37,854 bases of DNA from Verrucomicrobia subdivision 6 bacterium (GCA_947466515.1 CANIEM010000014.1:1-37854); one strand, 5' to 3'; counted from the stretch's first letter, positions 8,965 to 17,618 are shown. The notes: a model not told the origin generated them from the sequence alone. Numbers and translations are program-made.

Positions 8965-10082
8965 GTCCTTTTTTCGCACTCCTTTAACTTCTCATACTCA
9001 GTCAAAGCCATCGCGACAACCTGATCCATATTGTAGTACCGGTAGGTCGCGAGCCGACCCACGAAGGTTACCCGCTCCTCCTTTTTTGCTTTAGCCGCAT
9101 ACTTCTCATACAACTCCTTGGAATCAGGAGCAGGCACAGGATAGTACGCTTCCTTTCCTGGCCCAAAATCCTCGGGATATTCCCGCACGATAGTTGTCAC
9201 AGGTGATTTCTGCCCGGTGGCGTGTTTAATCTCCACCACTCGGGTGTATTTATGTTCATTCGGATAGTTAACCTGCATCGCTGGCTGAAAGTATTCCACC
9301 GACAGAGTCTCTGGCTCAAACCGCATCGAACGATACGGCAGGCGCCCCTCCGAAAACTGATAAAACTCATCGATCATTCCCGTATAAATCATCCGATCAT
9401 AACTCACCGTCTTAGCCAACTGCCGATAGTCCGTTTGCAAGCGAACCGTGATCTTAGGATGGGCGAGAATCTTTTTAAACATTGCCGTGTAACCCTCTTG
9501 AGGAAGCGCTTGAAACGATTCTGTGACAAACCGATCATCCCGATTTGTTCTCACGGGAATCCTTCCGCAGACCGAAGCATCGAGTTGACTCGGATCCCTC
9601 TTCCACTGCTTCTGGGTGTAGTTCTTAAAAAACATCTCATAGAACATTCTTCCCACCTGAGACAGGACCATCTCCTCTGAGTTCTTTGGATTGGCGATCG
9701 GTTCCCTCCACTTCGCTAAGGTCGCCTCCATCTCCTCCGATGTGGAAGGACGGCCCAAATACTGCTCGAAGGTGTTTAAGTTAATCGGAAACTGCCAGTA
9801 CTTGCCATCCGTCCAAACAAGCACTTGATACTTCACTTCATGCCACTTAGTGAAACGACTCAGATAGTCGACTACCTTGGTGGAGTTGGTTCGAAAATAG
9901 TGGGGCCCGTACTTGTGAATCAGAATTCCTGCCTTATCCACTTCATCGTAGGCGTTTCCCGCAATGTGCTCTCGCCGGTCCACCACCAAACAGGTCTTGC
10001 CCGATCCCTCCGCCAATCGTTCCGCCAAAATACTTCCGGCAAAGCCCGCCCCGACAATCAGGTAATCATACTTCTCAGACAC
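8961..10082 (-). CDS. glf: UDP-galactopyranose mutase
   Basis: A 373-residue flavoenzyme that converts UDP-galactopyranose to UDP-galactofuranose for cell-surface polysaccharide. It has an N-terminal dinucleotide fold VGAGFAGSILAE, HKYGPHYFRTN, and the FKNYTQKQW and RIPVRTNRDDRF segments typical of Glf, with conserved arginine and tyrosines, and a C-terminal GRLATYRYYNMD. The start is GTG 10082 with GGAG eight bases upstream. It lies 11 bases after rfbB on the same strand, so the two sugar-nucleotide enzymes likely form an operon for lipopolysaccharide or exopolysaccharide precursors. Confidence 0.95.
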   Translation of the reverse strand: MSEKYDYLIVGAGFAGSILAERLAEGSGKTCLVVDRREHIAGNAYDEVDKAGILIHKYGPHYFRTNSTKVVDYLSRFTKWHEVKYQVLVWTDGKYWQFPINLNTFEQYLGRPSTSEEMEATLAKWREPIANPKNSEEMVLSQVGRMFYEMFFKNYTQKQWKRDPSQLDASVCGRIPVRTNRDDRFVTESFQALPQEGYTAMFKKILAHPKITVRLQTDYRQLAKTVSYDRMIYTGMIDEFYQFSEGRLPYRSMRFEPETLSVEYFQPAMQVNYPNEHKYTRVVEIKHATGQKSPVTTIVREYPEDFGPGKEAYYPVPAPDSKELYEKYAAKAKKEERVTFVGRLATYRYYNMDQVVAMALTEYEKLKECEKRT

Positions 10083-10093
10083 AGAAAGAGCTC

Positions 10094-11173
10094 CTACTTA
10101 GGGGACAAACCCAATCTCTCACCCGCATAACCTTTCGCCTGGACCGCATGACACCAATCGGGATTTTCCAAATACCAGCGCACTGTCTTTTCCAGTCCAG
10201 CAACGAAAGAAGTTTTTGCCGCCCAGCCCACATCATTCTTAAAACGAGTCGCATCCGAAGCATAACGTCGGTCATGGCCTGGACGATCGGCTACGGTTTC
10301 CATCAATTCGCGATAGGGTTTTCCCGTGGCTCGTGGGCGGAGTCTATCCAATAGATCACAAATGGCTGTAAGCACCGTCCGATTGTCTTTTTCCGCATCT
10401 GCTCCTACTTGATAAGGCGCGCCAACCACACCCCGGTGACGAGCCGCTTCAACCGCCAGCGCTGTGTCTTCCACGTACAACCAGTCGCGAACCTGTTTCC
10501 CATCCCCATAAACAGGGATTTTTTCTCCTGCGAGAGCCCGCAAAATCGCCAACGGAATCAACTTCTCCGGAAACTGGTACGGCCCGAAATTATTCGAAGG
10601 GCGCAGTACAACCGTCGGAACCCCATAGGTTCGAAAATAGGCACGGCACAGGTGATCCGCTGCCGCCTTCGAAGCGGCATAAGGACTATTCGGAGCAAAA
10701 GTGGATGTTTCGCGAAACGGTGGATCCAGCGGTTCCAAAGAACCATGCACCTCATCGGTCGAAAGATGGACAAAGCGAAAAGATCCTTTGGCAGGAGCCT
10801 GCAAACCCCCCAGATACCGACGGGTTGCCTCCAATAAAGTAAAAGTACCTGTAACATTAGTGTGAAGAAATGGCGCAGGCTCATCAATCGAGCGATCCAC
10901 GTGCGATTCAGCCGCGAAGTTAATCACCGCAACAGGGCGGTGTTTTTCGAACAGGGAGCCCACCAAGTCTGTGTCCGCAATATCTCCCACCATCACCTGA
11001 CAACGACCCCCCTTCTCCTCTTTCTCCAGATTTGGGCGGTGCCCCGCATAGGTCAGCTTATCTAAAACAACAACCTTAACCTTGGGCGAAACCGACAGCA
11101 GATGCCTCACATAATTCGATCCGATAAAACCACAGCCCCCAGTTACCAAGATCAGATCGTGCTCATTACCCAT
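10094..11173 (-). CDS. rfbB: dTDP-glucose 4,6-dehydratase
   Basis: A 359-residue extended short-chain dehydrogenase. The NAD-binding motif TGGCGFIGSNYV, FAAESHVDRSI, LSTDEVHG (with the conserved T-D-E triad) and the YAASKAAADHL catalytic YxxxK are all present. It converts dTDP-glucose to dTDP-4-keto-6-deoxyglucose, first step to dTDP-rhamnose and other deoxysugars. No rfbA, C or D lies nearby. The start at ATG 11173 gives the family N-terminus (MGNEHDLILVTGG). The longer frame would run into the intergenic repeat and is unlikely. GGGAGG lies about 12 bases upstream. Confidence 0.93.
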   Translation of the reverse strand: MGNEHDLILVTGGCGFIGSNYVRHLLSVSPKVKVVVLDKLTYAGHRPNLEKEEKGGRCQVMVGDIADTDLVGSLFEKHRPVAVINFAAESHVDRSIDEPAPFLHTNVTGTFTLLEATRRYLGGLQAPAKGSFRFVHLSTDEVHGSLEPLDPPFRETSTFAPNSPYAASKAAADHLCRAYFRTYGVPTVVLRPSNNFGPYQFPEKLIPLAILRALAGEKIPVYGDGKQVRDWLYVEDTALAVEAARHRGVVGAPYQVGADAEKDNRTVLTAICDLLDRLRPRATGKPYRELMETVADRPGHDRRYASDATRFKNDVGWAAKTSFVAGLEKTVRWYLENPDWCHAVQAKGYAGERLGLSPK

Positions 11174-11220
11174 CCATCTTTCATACCTCCCTAGGCCACC
11201 GCAGACCAGCACTCCCACCT

Positions 11221-11260
11221 TGGGGTCTGACCCCACCTTTGACCCTACCTCTGACCCCAG
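11221..11260. repeat. GACCC-type 12-bp tandem/palindromic repeat between rfbB and mnmE
   Basis: The segment starts with a perfect palindrome TGGGGTC-T-GACCCCA (11221-11235) that continues into a 12-base period: GACCCCACCTTT (11229), GACCCTACCTCT (11241), GACCCCAG (11253). It occupies the space between the divergent starts of rfbB and mnmE. On the minus strand it reads GGGGTCAGAGGTAGGGTCA and so on, which resembles the GGGGTCGTAGGTCA unit found after pyrD. Related short GGGTCAGA repeats are widespread intergenic elements in bacteria; the mechanism here is not known from sequence. Confidence 0.7.
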
Positions 11261-11307
11261 AAGTTGAACTCGCACCCGTCGAGCCACTTTGCAAAAATCA
11301 AAAGCTT

Positions 11308-12633
11308 ATGGCTTTTGAAAAAGATACCATTACTGCCTGCGCCACACCTCCCGGAGTCTCGGCTTTGGCCCTGATTCGCGTATCTGGCCCAAAAACCAGT
11401 GCCATCGCCAAGCAGCTTGCGGGCAAAGCGATACCCGCGCGTTCTCCTCAGCCCACCCATATCCGATTCCAAGAAAAAGAACTCGATGAGGTTGTCCTCA
11501 CTTTTTGGCCTAATCCGAACTCCTACACCGGAGAAGACCTCCTCGAAATCTCCTGCCACGGAAATCCCCTTATCGTCGAGACCATCCTCCAATCCATCCT
11601 TACCCTAGGCGCCCGCACCGCTCGTCCTGGCGAATTCACGGAGCGAGCTTTTCTGAACGGACGAATCGACCTGACCCGTGCCGAAGCCGTTCTCGATGTC
11701 CTTCACGCACGCTCCGAACGCGCCCTCCAAGCAGCCCATCGAGCACTCGCGGGTAAATTGGGCGAAAAGCTTCTCGCCGAGCGAGAGAGAATCCTCCAAC
11801 TCCTTGCTCGGATCGAAGCGTGGATCGATTTTCCCGATGAAGATATTCAGCCCGAAGTCGGCCAAGGATTCCGTTCTGAAGTCAGCGCTCTTTTAACCTC
11901 CATCGCATCCCTCCTGGCCACCGCTCCCTTAGGCCACCGTCTCCGCGCTGGCTACCGCCTCGTCCTCGCGGGTCCTCCCAACGTCGGAAAATCCAGCCTA
12001 CTCAATGCACTTCTTGGAACAGATCGCGCTATCGTCAGCCCTACCCCAGGCACCACACGCGATACGGTGGAGGAGTCGATCGTGCTCGCAGGATTTCCCA
12101 TCCGCCTCATCGACACCGCTGGACTACGCTCCTCAGTCGACCCCGTAGAAATCGAAGGGATCAATCGCACCCGCCAAGCCGCCGACTCCGCCGATCTCGT
12201 CCTCGCACTCATCGATAAAACCTCAGCCCAAGATCCATGCCAGACCGAATGGCCTCGCCTCGGCTCGAAAATCCTCCACGTACTCACGAAATCTGATCTC
12301 ACTCCTGCTTTTTTGGGTGAAGGCCTTTCCATTTCCACTAAGACAGGAGCGGGACTCGACTCCTTGCGCAAAACTATCGCCACCCGCCTCGCAGGGGATT
12401 TTCTTGCTCCAGGTTCAGATGAAATCGCCATAAACTCCCGCCACGAAGAAGCTCTTCGCCATACCGCAGAAGCTCTTGCCACCGCTTCGGCTTCTCTCCT
12501 TGCTCGCGCCGCACCGGAACTGGTCGCCTCCGATCTTCGCCTCGCCTTGCAATCCCTCGAATCAGTTCTCGGTGTGGGCACATCCGAAGATGTCCTCGAT
12601 CGATTATTTGCCCAGTTTTGCATAGGAAAATGA
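11308..12633 (+). CDS. mnmE: tRNA modification GTPase MnmE
   Basis: A 441-residue protein with all three MnmE parts: an N-terminal tetrahydrofolate-binding domain (DTITACATPPG, PGEFTERAFLNGRIDLTRAEAV), a helical domain interrupted by a G domain (AGPPNVGKSSLLN, DTAGLR, LTKSD), and the C-terminal FCIGK with its catalytic cysteine. With MnmG it installs carboxymethylaminomethyl groups at wobble U34 of certain tRNAs. ATG 11308 begins the family N-terminus MAFEKDTI. An upstream in-frame codon would run into the intergenic repeat. Its TGA overlaps the pyrD ATG. Confidence 0.96.
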   Translation: MAFEKDTITACATPPGVSALALIRVSGPKTSAIAKQLAGKAIPARSPQPTHIRFQEKELDEVVLTFWPNPNSYTGEDLLEISCHGNPLIVETILQSILTLGARTARPGEFTERAFLNGRIDLTRAEAVLDVLHARSERALQAAHRALAGKLGEKLLAERERILQLLARIEAWIDFPDEDIQPEVGQGFRSEVSALLTSIASLLATAPLGHRLRAGYRLVLAGPPNVGKSSLLNALLGTDRAIVSPTPGTTRDTVEESIVLAGFPIRLIDTAGLRSSVDPVEIEGINRTRQAADSADLVLALIDKTSAQDPCQTEWPRLGSKILHVLTKSDLTPAFLGEGLSISTKTGAGLDSLRKTIATRLAGDFLAPGSDEIAINSRHEEALRHTAEALATASASLLARAAPELVASDLRLALQSLESVLGVGTSEDVLDRLFAQFCIGK

Positions 12634-13646
12634 GCCTCTACTCTCTCATCGCCCGCCCCCTGCTCTTCCGCCTTCCTCCTGAGGTAGCTCACCAGTTCAC
12701 CCTTGCGGCGATGCGCCTTCCTGGATTGGCAAAGGCTATCACCATGGGACGCTCCGCCCCCCAAGAGCCCACCGAACAGATGGGACTAAAGTTTCGCAAT
12801 CGCTTGGGTATAGCCGCCGGCGTCGACAAAAATGGTGACGCCCCGCTTGCTTGGCGAGATCTCGGTTTTGGATTTGCCGAACTAGGCACCGTCACCCTCC
12901 ACCCTCAACCGGGGAATCCCCAGCCTCGTGTTTTTCGTTATCCCCATCAGCATGCTCTCATCAACCGACTCGGCTTTCCCAATATCGGCGCCGAGGCCAT
13001 GGCCACCCGACTCCGCCAACTCCGCACCAAGCATGCTCTTCACGATTTCCCTATCGGCATCAATATCGGAAAATCCAAGATCACCCCGCTCGACCAAGCG
13101 CCGCTCGACTACTTGGGCTCCCTAAAACTTCTTCATAACCTAGGAGACTTCTTTGTCATCAATATCAGTTCACCCAACACCCCCGGACTACGCGATCTAG
13201 CCAAACCCGACGATCTGCGTCGCCTTCTCTCCACCCTCCAGGATTTTAATCGTTCCTGCCCTCAGCTTAAACCACTCCTTTTAAAAATATCACCAGACGT
13301 CGAGCCTTCCTCTCTTCCCGAACTGGTCGCGATCACCCGTGAGTTTCAGCTTTCGGGAATCGTAGCTACGAATTCCACCGTCCATCGCGAACCCGAGGAA
13401 CCAAAGGAAATTGGCGGGCTGAGTGGTCGCCCGCTAACCGCTCGTGCAATGGCACTCACCCGCACCCTTCGCCCGCTCCTCGGACCAGAACAGACACTTA
13501 TCGGAGTTGGCGGAGTCATGAACGCGGCAAACTACCAGTCTCGCCGCTTCGCAGGAGCCGATCTTATCCAAGTCTACACGGGAATGGTCTACCTCGGCCC
13601 CTACACTGCTTGGGAAATTCTTCGCAAATCCCCAGTGGGGTCGTAG
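12630..13646 (+). CDS. pyrD: Dihydroorotate dehydrogenase (quinone), class 2
   Basis: A 338-residue enzyme of pyrimidine synthesis. It has the short N-terminal membrane-associating helix of class 2 (LLFRLPPEVAHQFTLAA), FMN contacts in GIAAGVDKNGDA and NRLGFPN, and the catalytic serine in NISSPNTPGLRDL. It passes electrons from dihydroorotate to quinone at the inner membrane. ATG 12630 overlaps the mnmE stop (ATGA). The final codons GTG GGG TCG TAG, coding for V-G-S-stop, lie inside the first unit of the downstream repeat array, so the repeat has supplied the present C-terminus. Confidence 0.95.
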   Translation: MSLYSLIARPLLFRLPPEVAHQFTLAAMRLPGLAKAITMGRSAPQEPTEQMGLKFRNRLGIAAGVDKNGDAPLAWRDLGFGFAELGTVTLHPQPGNPQPRVFRYPHQHALINRLGFPNIGAEAMATRLRQLRTKHALHDFPIGINIGKSKITPLDQAPLDYLGSLKLLHNLGDFFVINISSPNTPGLRDLAKPDDLRRLLSTLQDFNRSCPQLKPLLLKISPDVEPSSLPELVAITREFQLSGIVATNSTVHREPEEPKEIGGLSGRPLTARAMALTRTLRPLLGPEQTLIGVGGVMNAANYQSRRFAGADLIQVYTGMVYLGPYTAWEILRKSPVGS

Positions 13647-13772
13647 GTCACTCTCAAAAAACCGCCCCGCAAGTTACTCCACTGCAACATCTTCCATGGG
13701 GTCGTAGGTCTTATAAGATGTTACACACCAATGTGTTGCAAGGCGTGTTTTCAATATTGGGGTCGTAGGTCA
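13636..13772. repeat. Three GGGGTCGTAGGTC units at 61-bp period with inverted spacers (REP-like element)
   Basis: The unit TGGGGTCGTAGGTC occurs at 13636, 13697 and 13758, each exactly 61 bases apart. The spacer between units 1 and 2 is an imperfect inverted copy of that between units 2 and 3: over 37 aligned bases I count about 24 matches. The inner arms AACATCTT (13686-13693) and AAGATGTT (13715-13722) pair perfectly and put unit 2 in the hairpin loop. A second small hairpin ACACA-CCAA-TGTGT lies at 13723-13736. The GTAG tetranucleotide beside hairpins recalls REP elements mobilised by RAYT transposases, but no such transposase lies here. Diverged single units also occur at 32685 and 34051. 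Confidence 0.8.
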
Positions 13773-13783
13773 AAAATCTTCCA

Positions 13784-14305
13784 TTAAGAAGAAATCTCAC
13801 GTTCAAGCAACCAAAGTAAGTCTGAAAGGCGATTTAAATACCGAGGAATGATCGTCCTCACGTTCCCCTCCTTCTTTTCCAACTGCCAAACCCCACGTTC
13901 TGCCCTTCGACAGACCGCCCGCGCTAAATCTAGTGCCGCCCCAGCCAGATTGCCTCCGGGAGTCGACCATCCCGTCGGTTGCGGCGCCGCCTTTTCCAAC
14001 CGCACAATCTCCTCATCCAACAATCCCAAATCCTCTTCCTTCAACCGCGCATACCCATCCGCCTCGTACCGCGCAAGATCCTCCGTCGCCACCGCCAACT
14101 CCCCCATCAACCCCACCAGTGCCTTTTGTATCTTTTCCAACAGCGCCTTTTGCGCCTTCTCCGCGTGCGCCCGAGCCATCCCCAAACACGCATTCAACTC
14201 ATCCACCTCCCCATACGCCCCCACTCGAGGGCTGTCCTTTGGCACTCTTTTCCCATACATTAGCGAGGTGGTTCCTCCATCCCCAGTGCGCGTAGCAATC
14301 GACAT
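13784..14305 (-). CDS. PduO-type corrinoid adenosyltransferase
   Basis: A 173-residue protein with the N-terminal ATP motif TRTGDGGTTSL, the VDELNACLG helix and the C-terminal RAVCRRAER and YLNRLSDLLW motifs. These define the PduO/MMAB family, which transfers the adenosyl group of ATP to cob(I)alamin to make coenzyme B12 in the cytoplasm. The start at ATG 14305 agrees with the family. It faces the REP-like array downstream and is divergent from a small membrane-protein gene that starts 42 bases away. This implies a B12-dependent enzyme elsewhere in the genome. Confidence 0.94.
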   Translation of the reverse strand: MSIATRTGDGGTTSLMYGKRVPKDSPRVGAYGEVDELNACLGMARAHAEKAQKALLEKIQKALVGLMGELAVATEDLARYEADGYARLKEEDLGLLDEEIVRLEKAAPQPTGWSTPGGNLAGAALDLARAVCRRAERGVWQLEKKEGNVRTIIPRYLNRLSDLLWLLEREISS

Positions 14306-14347
14306 TCCCGAGAATTGCCTACTCTACGCCCACTTCCAAGCCCTACC

Positions 14348-14530
14348 ATGAACCGCCATCGCCTCGTCTCCCTCGCCGTCCTCGCCTCCGCTGTACTCCT
14401 CCTCGCCCGCCAATCAGGTTTTCTTCACCTCGACTTCTATCTTTTTGGATTCGATATTCGCACCCCTATGGTCCTCCTCTCCTTTCTCCTCGCAGGCTTT
14501 CTCGCAGGCGCACTCCTAAAATCCTCCTAG
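14348..14530 (+). CDS. Small two-helix membrane protein (LapA/DUF1049-like)
   Basis: A 60-residue protein made almost wholly of two hydrophobic segments: LVSLAVLASAVLLLA and PMVLLSFLLAGFLAGALL, joined by a short aromatic loop (HLDFYLFGFDI). The second helix with its glycine-rich end resembles LapA/DUF1049 proteins, which are involved in lipopolysaccharide assembly in enterobacteria; the match is weak. ATG 14348 was chosen over an upstream one because it directly precedes the first helix with a basic MNRHR start. The stop is two bases before the GTG of the M24 peptidase gene, so they are likely co-translated. Confidence 0.6.
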   Translation: MNRHRLVSLAVLASAVLLLARQSGFLHLDFYLFGFDIRTPMVLLSFLLAGFLAGALLKSS

Positions 14531-14532
14531 CC

Positions 14533-15651
14533 GTGGCCCGTATCGCTCGTCTCCTCGTCGGCAACACCGATCATGTCCCCGATCTTACCTACGCCACCGG
14601 TCTCTTCGTCCCCGACGACTTCGCCTGGTTCCAAACCGCACAGGGCAAAACCCACCTCGTCCTCGGCCCACTCGAAATCGACCGCGCCCGCCGCACCGCC
14701 AGCGTCGACCAGTGCCTCGATCTTTCCCAAGAAGAAAAACGCCTAGGCCCAAAAAAGTACTCCTACCCCAAACTCCTCGCCTCTGTCCTCCGTCGCCACG
14801 GCATCCGCTCCGCCGAAATCCCCTCCTCTTTCCCTATCGGACTCGCCCAGCAACTCCACCAAGCTGGCCTCCGACTCCGCCCGATCCCCGGGCCCTTTTT
14901 CCCTGCCCGCTTAAAAAAATCCCCCACTGAAATCCGTCACATCACCCAAGCCATCCGCTCTGCCGAAGCAGGCCTCGCGCGCGCACTCGAAATCCTACGT
15001 GCCACGAAGATCCGCAAAGATAAAATCCTATCTTGGGCAGGATCCACCCTCACCTCGGAACGCCTGCGCACCGAAATGGAAATCGCCTGCCTCCGCCACG
15101 GCGCCCTCGCTCGCGACACCATCGTCTCAGGCGGCCAGCAAGCTTGCGACCCCCACGAACGCGGCCACGGCCCCCTTCGCGCTCACCAAGCCATCATCCT
15201 CGACATCTTTCCCCGTAACCCACAAACGGGTTACTTCGGCGATATCACCCGAACCATGGTCAAAGGCCAAGCCCCCGAAAAACTTCGCCACCTCCGCAAT
15301 ACCGTCATTCAAGGCCAACAACGTGTCCTCCGCCAAACTCGTAGTGGCGCCAACGGCGAAAAAATCCAAAACCAACTTCGCGACTGGTTCCATGGCAAAG
15401 GTTACCCTACCGAAATCAAAAAGGGCCGATGGAACGGCTTCTTTCATGGAGTCGGACACGGACTTGGACTTGAAATTCACGAATCTCCACGTTTCGCTAT
15501 ACCCTCTCTCCCCCACGGCACGATTTTAACCGTTGAACCAGGCCTCTACGTCAACGGAATCGGTGGCGTCAGAATCGAAGATGTTGTCGTAGTCGGCCGC
15601 AAAGCCCCCCGCCTCCTCAGTAAATTCCCCGACCCATGGGAAGTACGATGA
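14533..15651 (+). CDS. M24 family aminopeptidase P-like metallopeptidase
   Basis: A 372-residue protein with a creatinase-like N-terminal domain (about 1-135) and a C-terminal pita-bread domain. All metal ligands are visible: aspartates in ILDIFPRNPQTGYFGDITRT, the histidine in HGVGHGLGLEIHE and glutamates in LTVEPGLY and GVRIEDVV. These support an active dimetal aminopeptidase, probably cutting Xaa-Pro bonds in the cytoplasm. The start is GTG 14533, right after the small membrane-protein gene. The stop overlaps the start of the carboxypeptidase gene (ATGA). Confidence 0.87.
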   Translation: MARIARLLVGNTDHVPDLTYATGLFVPDDFAWFQTAQGKTHLVLGPLEIDRARRTASVDQCLDLSQEEKRLGPKKYSYPKLLASVLRRHGIRSAEIPSSFPIGLAQQLHQAGLRLRPIPGPFFPARLKKSPTEIRHITQAIRSAEAGLARALEILRATKIRKDKILSWAGSTLTSERLRTEMEIACLRHGALARDTIVSGGQQACDPHERGHGPLRAHQAIILDIFPRNPQTGYFGDITRTMVKGQAPEKLRHLRNTVIQGQQRVLRQTRSGANGEKIQNQLRDWFHGKGYPTEIKKGRWNGFFHGVGHGLGLEIHESPRFAIPSLPHGTILTVEPGLYVNGIGGVRIEDVVVVGRKAPRLLSKFPDPWEVR

Positions 15652-16745
15652 AGCACATCCTTTTTACCCTTCTGCTCCTTGGATCGGTTGCTCTCTCCGC
15701 CCCACCAGTACCACCCGTTAAACCTCCCACGCTCGAAGTGGTCAACACCGAGCTACTCGCCCAATCCGCACTGCTACTCGATCCACTCACCGGCGAAGTT
15801 CTCTACGCCAAAGACATCGACGATACCTACCCTCCAGCCAGCACAGTCAAACTCATGACCGCCCTTTTGGCTTACCAAAAGACAGGAGGCAAAGGCACCG
15901 TCACCGTCGCCGCCGAAGACACTCGCGTCGAACCCAGCACCGTCCCCCTGCGTACAGGTGAAACCGTCCCTGTCAGTGAACTTCTCCACTCTGTTATCAT
16001 CGGATCGGATAACGACAGCGCCATGGCCCTTGCCCGATCCACCTCAGGCTCGGTCGGTCAGTTTGTCGCCGATATGAATGCCGAGGCAGTTAAACTAGGA
16101 ATGAGCAACACCCGCTTTTACAATCCGCACGGCTTGCCAGGTTCAGGTCAACGCACCACCACACGGGATCTCATGGTCCTCTTTAATATGTTTCTCTCGA
16201 AAACCGAGCTCCGTCGAATGGCCCAAACTCAGATCTACAACCTCAAAACCGCCATCGGCATTCAGCACATGCGTAACCATAACAAACTTCTCGGTGTCTA
16301 CCCTGGGATGGGACCTGCCAAAACAGGTTGGACCTATGAAGCCCGCCATACCTTCGCCGCTTCTGCCACCCAAGGGGGACGCGAACTTCGGCTCACTCTT
16401 CTCAAAAGCGCCAACAAGTGGAAAGATACCCGCCTCCTCTTTGATTACGGCTTTGCCAATTTGGCTCCTGCCCCCGCCCCCACCCTCGCCTCCTCCCTCC
16501 CTCCAGCCCCTAAAGAAGAGCTTGCCCCCCAGGAAATCGCCACAAAACCGGTCGAACTTATCGTTCCCCCAGAGCCAATTCTTTATCCCATCCGCCGCGG
16601 CGACTCCCTCACTACCATCGCCCGCCGGTTTAAGGTCGGCGTAGAAGATATCATTTTATTTAATCCGATGGACGACCCCGACCTCCTCATCCCAGGCCAG
16701 ATCCTCCGCATCCCCAGAAAATCGAAGCCTTCCTCAACCCCTTAA
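15648..16745 (+). CDS. D-alanyl-D-alanine carboxypeptidase with C-terminal LysM
   Basis: A 365-residue penicillin-binding protein. A signal peptide (residues 1-18, LFTLLLLGSVALSA) is followed by the class-A serine hydrolase core with all three motifs: STVK (Ser65, Lys68), SDN (120-122) and KTG (225-227). A proline-rich linker (270-310) leads to a LysM domain (about 312-355) that binds peptidoglycan. Family S11 enzymes trim the last D-alanine of stem peptides in the periplasm. The LysM replaces the usual C-terminal membrane anchor of DacA. ATG 15648 overlaps the upstream stop. Its TAA overlaps the stop of convergent lgt. Confidence 0.92.
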   Translation: MKHILFTLLLLGSVALSAPPVPPVKPPTLEVVNTELLAQSALLLDPLTGEVLYAKDIDDTYPPASTVKLMTALLAYQKTGGKGTVTVAAEDTRVEPSTVPLRTGETVPVSELLHSVIIGSDNDSAMALARSTSGSVGQFVADMNAEAVKLGMSNTRFYNPHGLPGSGQRTTTRDLMVLFNMFLSKTELRRMAQTQIYNLKTAIGIQHMRNHNKLLGVYPGMGPAKTGWTYEARHTFAASATQGGRELRLTLLKSANKWKDTRLLFDYGFANLAPAPAPTLASSLPPAPKEELAPQEIATKPVELIVPPEPILYPIRRGDSLTTIARRFKVGVEDIILFNPMDDPDLLIPGQILRIPRKSKPSSTP

Positions 16746-17551
16746 CTCTTTAACCCCTTTCCTCCTCGACTCCTCCAAAGCCACACTCCTGCCCCGACTA
16801 TCCCCAATCCCACCGAAAACAGCTGGCCACGACTAAGTCCCCAGACCAACGGATCTCCCGCATCAGGCTCTCTTAAAAACTCTATCCCGAAGCGGATCAG
16901 GGCATAGACGACAAAGAACGCTGCCAGAACCTGCCCTGACGGCTTTGGATTCCGCGACCGCCACCAAAACATTAACCACCCCAGCAGGAGACCTTCTCCC
17001 CCAGCTTCATAAAGCTGAGAGGGATGGCGCGCCACCGCTCCTGCATCGGGAAAGATAACCGCCCAAGAGACATCGCTTGCCCTGCCCCACAGCTCCCCGT
17101 TGATGAAGTTCGCAATTCGCCCAAGGAAAATCCCCACTGGGGCAAAGACCGCGGCATTATCCGCCACCGCCCACCCATCCACCCTATTTTTTCGTGCCCA
17201 CAAAAGAAATCCAAGGAGGGCACCAACGATTCCGCCATGACTCGCCATTCCTCGAATTCCCCCATTCCAGAAAGCGATGATACTGATCGGATCTCTTACC
17301 GTTTCAGCCCAATCATAAAGGAGACAGTAACCCAACCGTCCACCGATCAAGACGCCTACCACCGTATAAAAAAGTAGTTCAGAGATCTGCTGCTCATTCA
17401 GCTGAGACCAGCCTAATTTGCGAAACCAACGAAGCCCGTAGAACCAAGCGAGGAACCCCAGCACATAAGCCATTCCGTAGTACCGAATTCCCCAACCATT
17501 CCCAAACTGAATCAGGAAGGGACTCAAATCGTGCGTGTAGAACCCAAACAT
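16742..17551 (-). CDS. lgt: Prolipoprotein diacylglyceryl transferase
   Basis: A 269-residue inner-membrane enzyme with seven hydrophobic segments. HDLSPFLIQFG at the N-terminus, MASHGGIVG (catalytic His region) and GRIANFINGELWGR (the Lgt signature with essential Arg, Asn and Glu) are intact. It transfers diacylglycerol from phosphatidylglycerol to the lipobox cysteine of prolipoproteins, and so is needed for the lipoprotein coded at 31166. ATG 17551 was chosen as it matches the family N-terminus (MFGFYTHDL); a TTG nine codons earlier is also open. Upstream lies a purine-rich leader with repeats. Confidence 0.95.
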   Translation of the reverse strand: MFGFYTHDLSPFLIQFGNGWGIRYYGMAYVLGFLAWFYGLRWFRKLGWSQLNEQQISELLFYTVVGVLIGGRLGYCLLYDWAETVRDPISIIAFWNGGIRGMASHGGIVGALLGFLLWARKNRVDGWAVADNAAVFAPVGIFLGRIANFINGELWGRASDVSWAVIFPDAGAVARHPSQLYEAGGEGLLLGWLMFWWRSRNPKPSGQVLAAFFVVYALIRFGIEFLREPDAGDPLVWGLSRGQLFSVGLGIVGAGVWLWRSRGGKGLKS

Positions 17552-17618
17552 ACTTCGAAGGTAGAGCGTCCCTACCAACCCCGCCTAGCCCAAACCCTCC
17601 GCACCCCACAACCGCCTT

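Noticed and set aside
11952-12764. Long minus-strand open frame of 270 codons
   Set aside because: It lies inside mnmE and the pyrD start, has an arginine- and serine-rich composition typical of an antisense shadow, and no recognisable motif.
13636-13772. CRISPR array
   Set aside because: The unit is only about 14-15 bases, there are three copies, and the two spacers are inverted copies of each other rather than unrelated; no cas gene is near.
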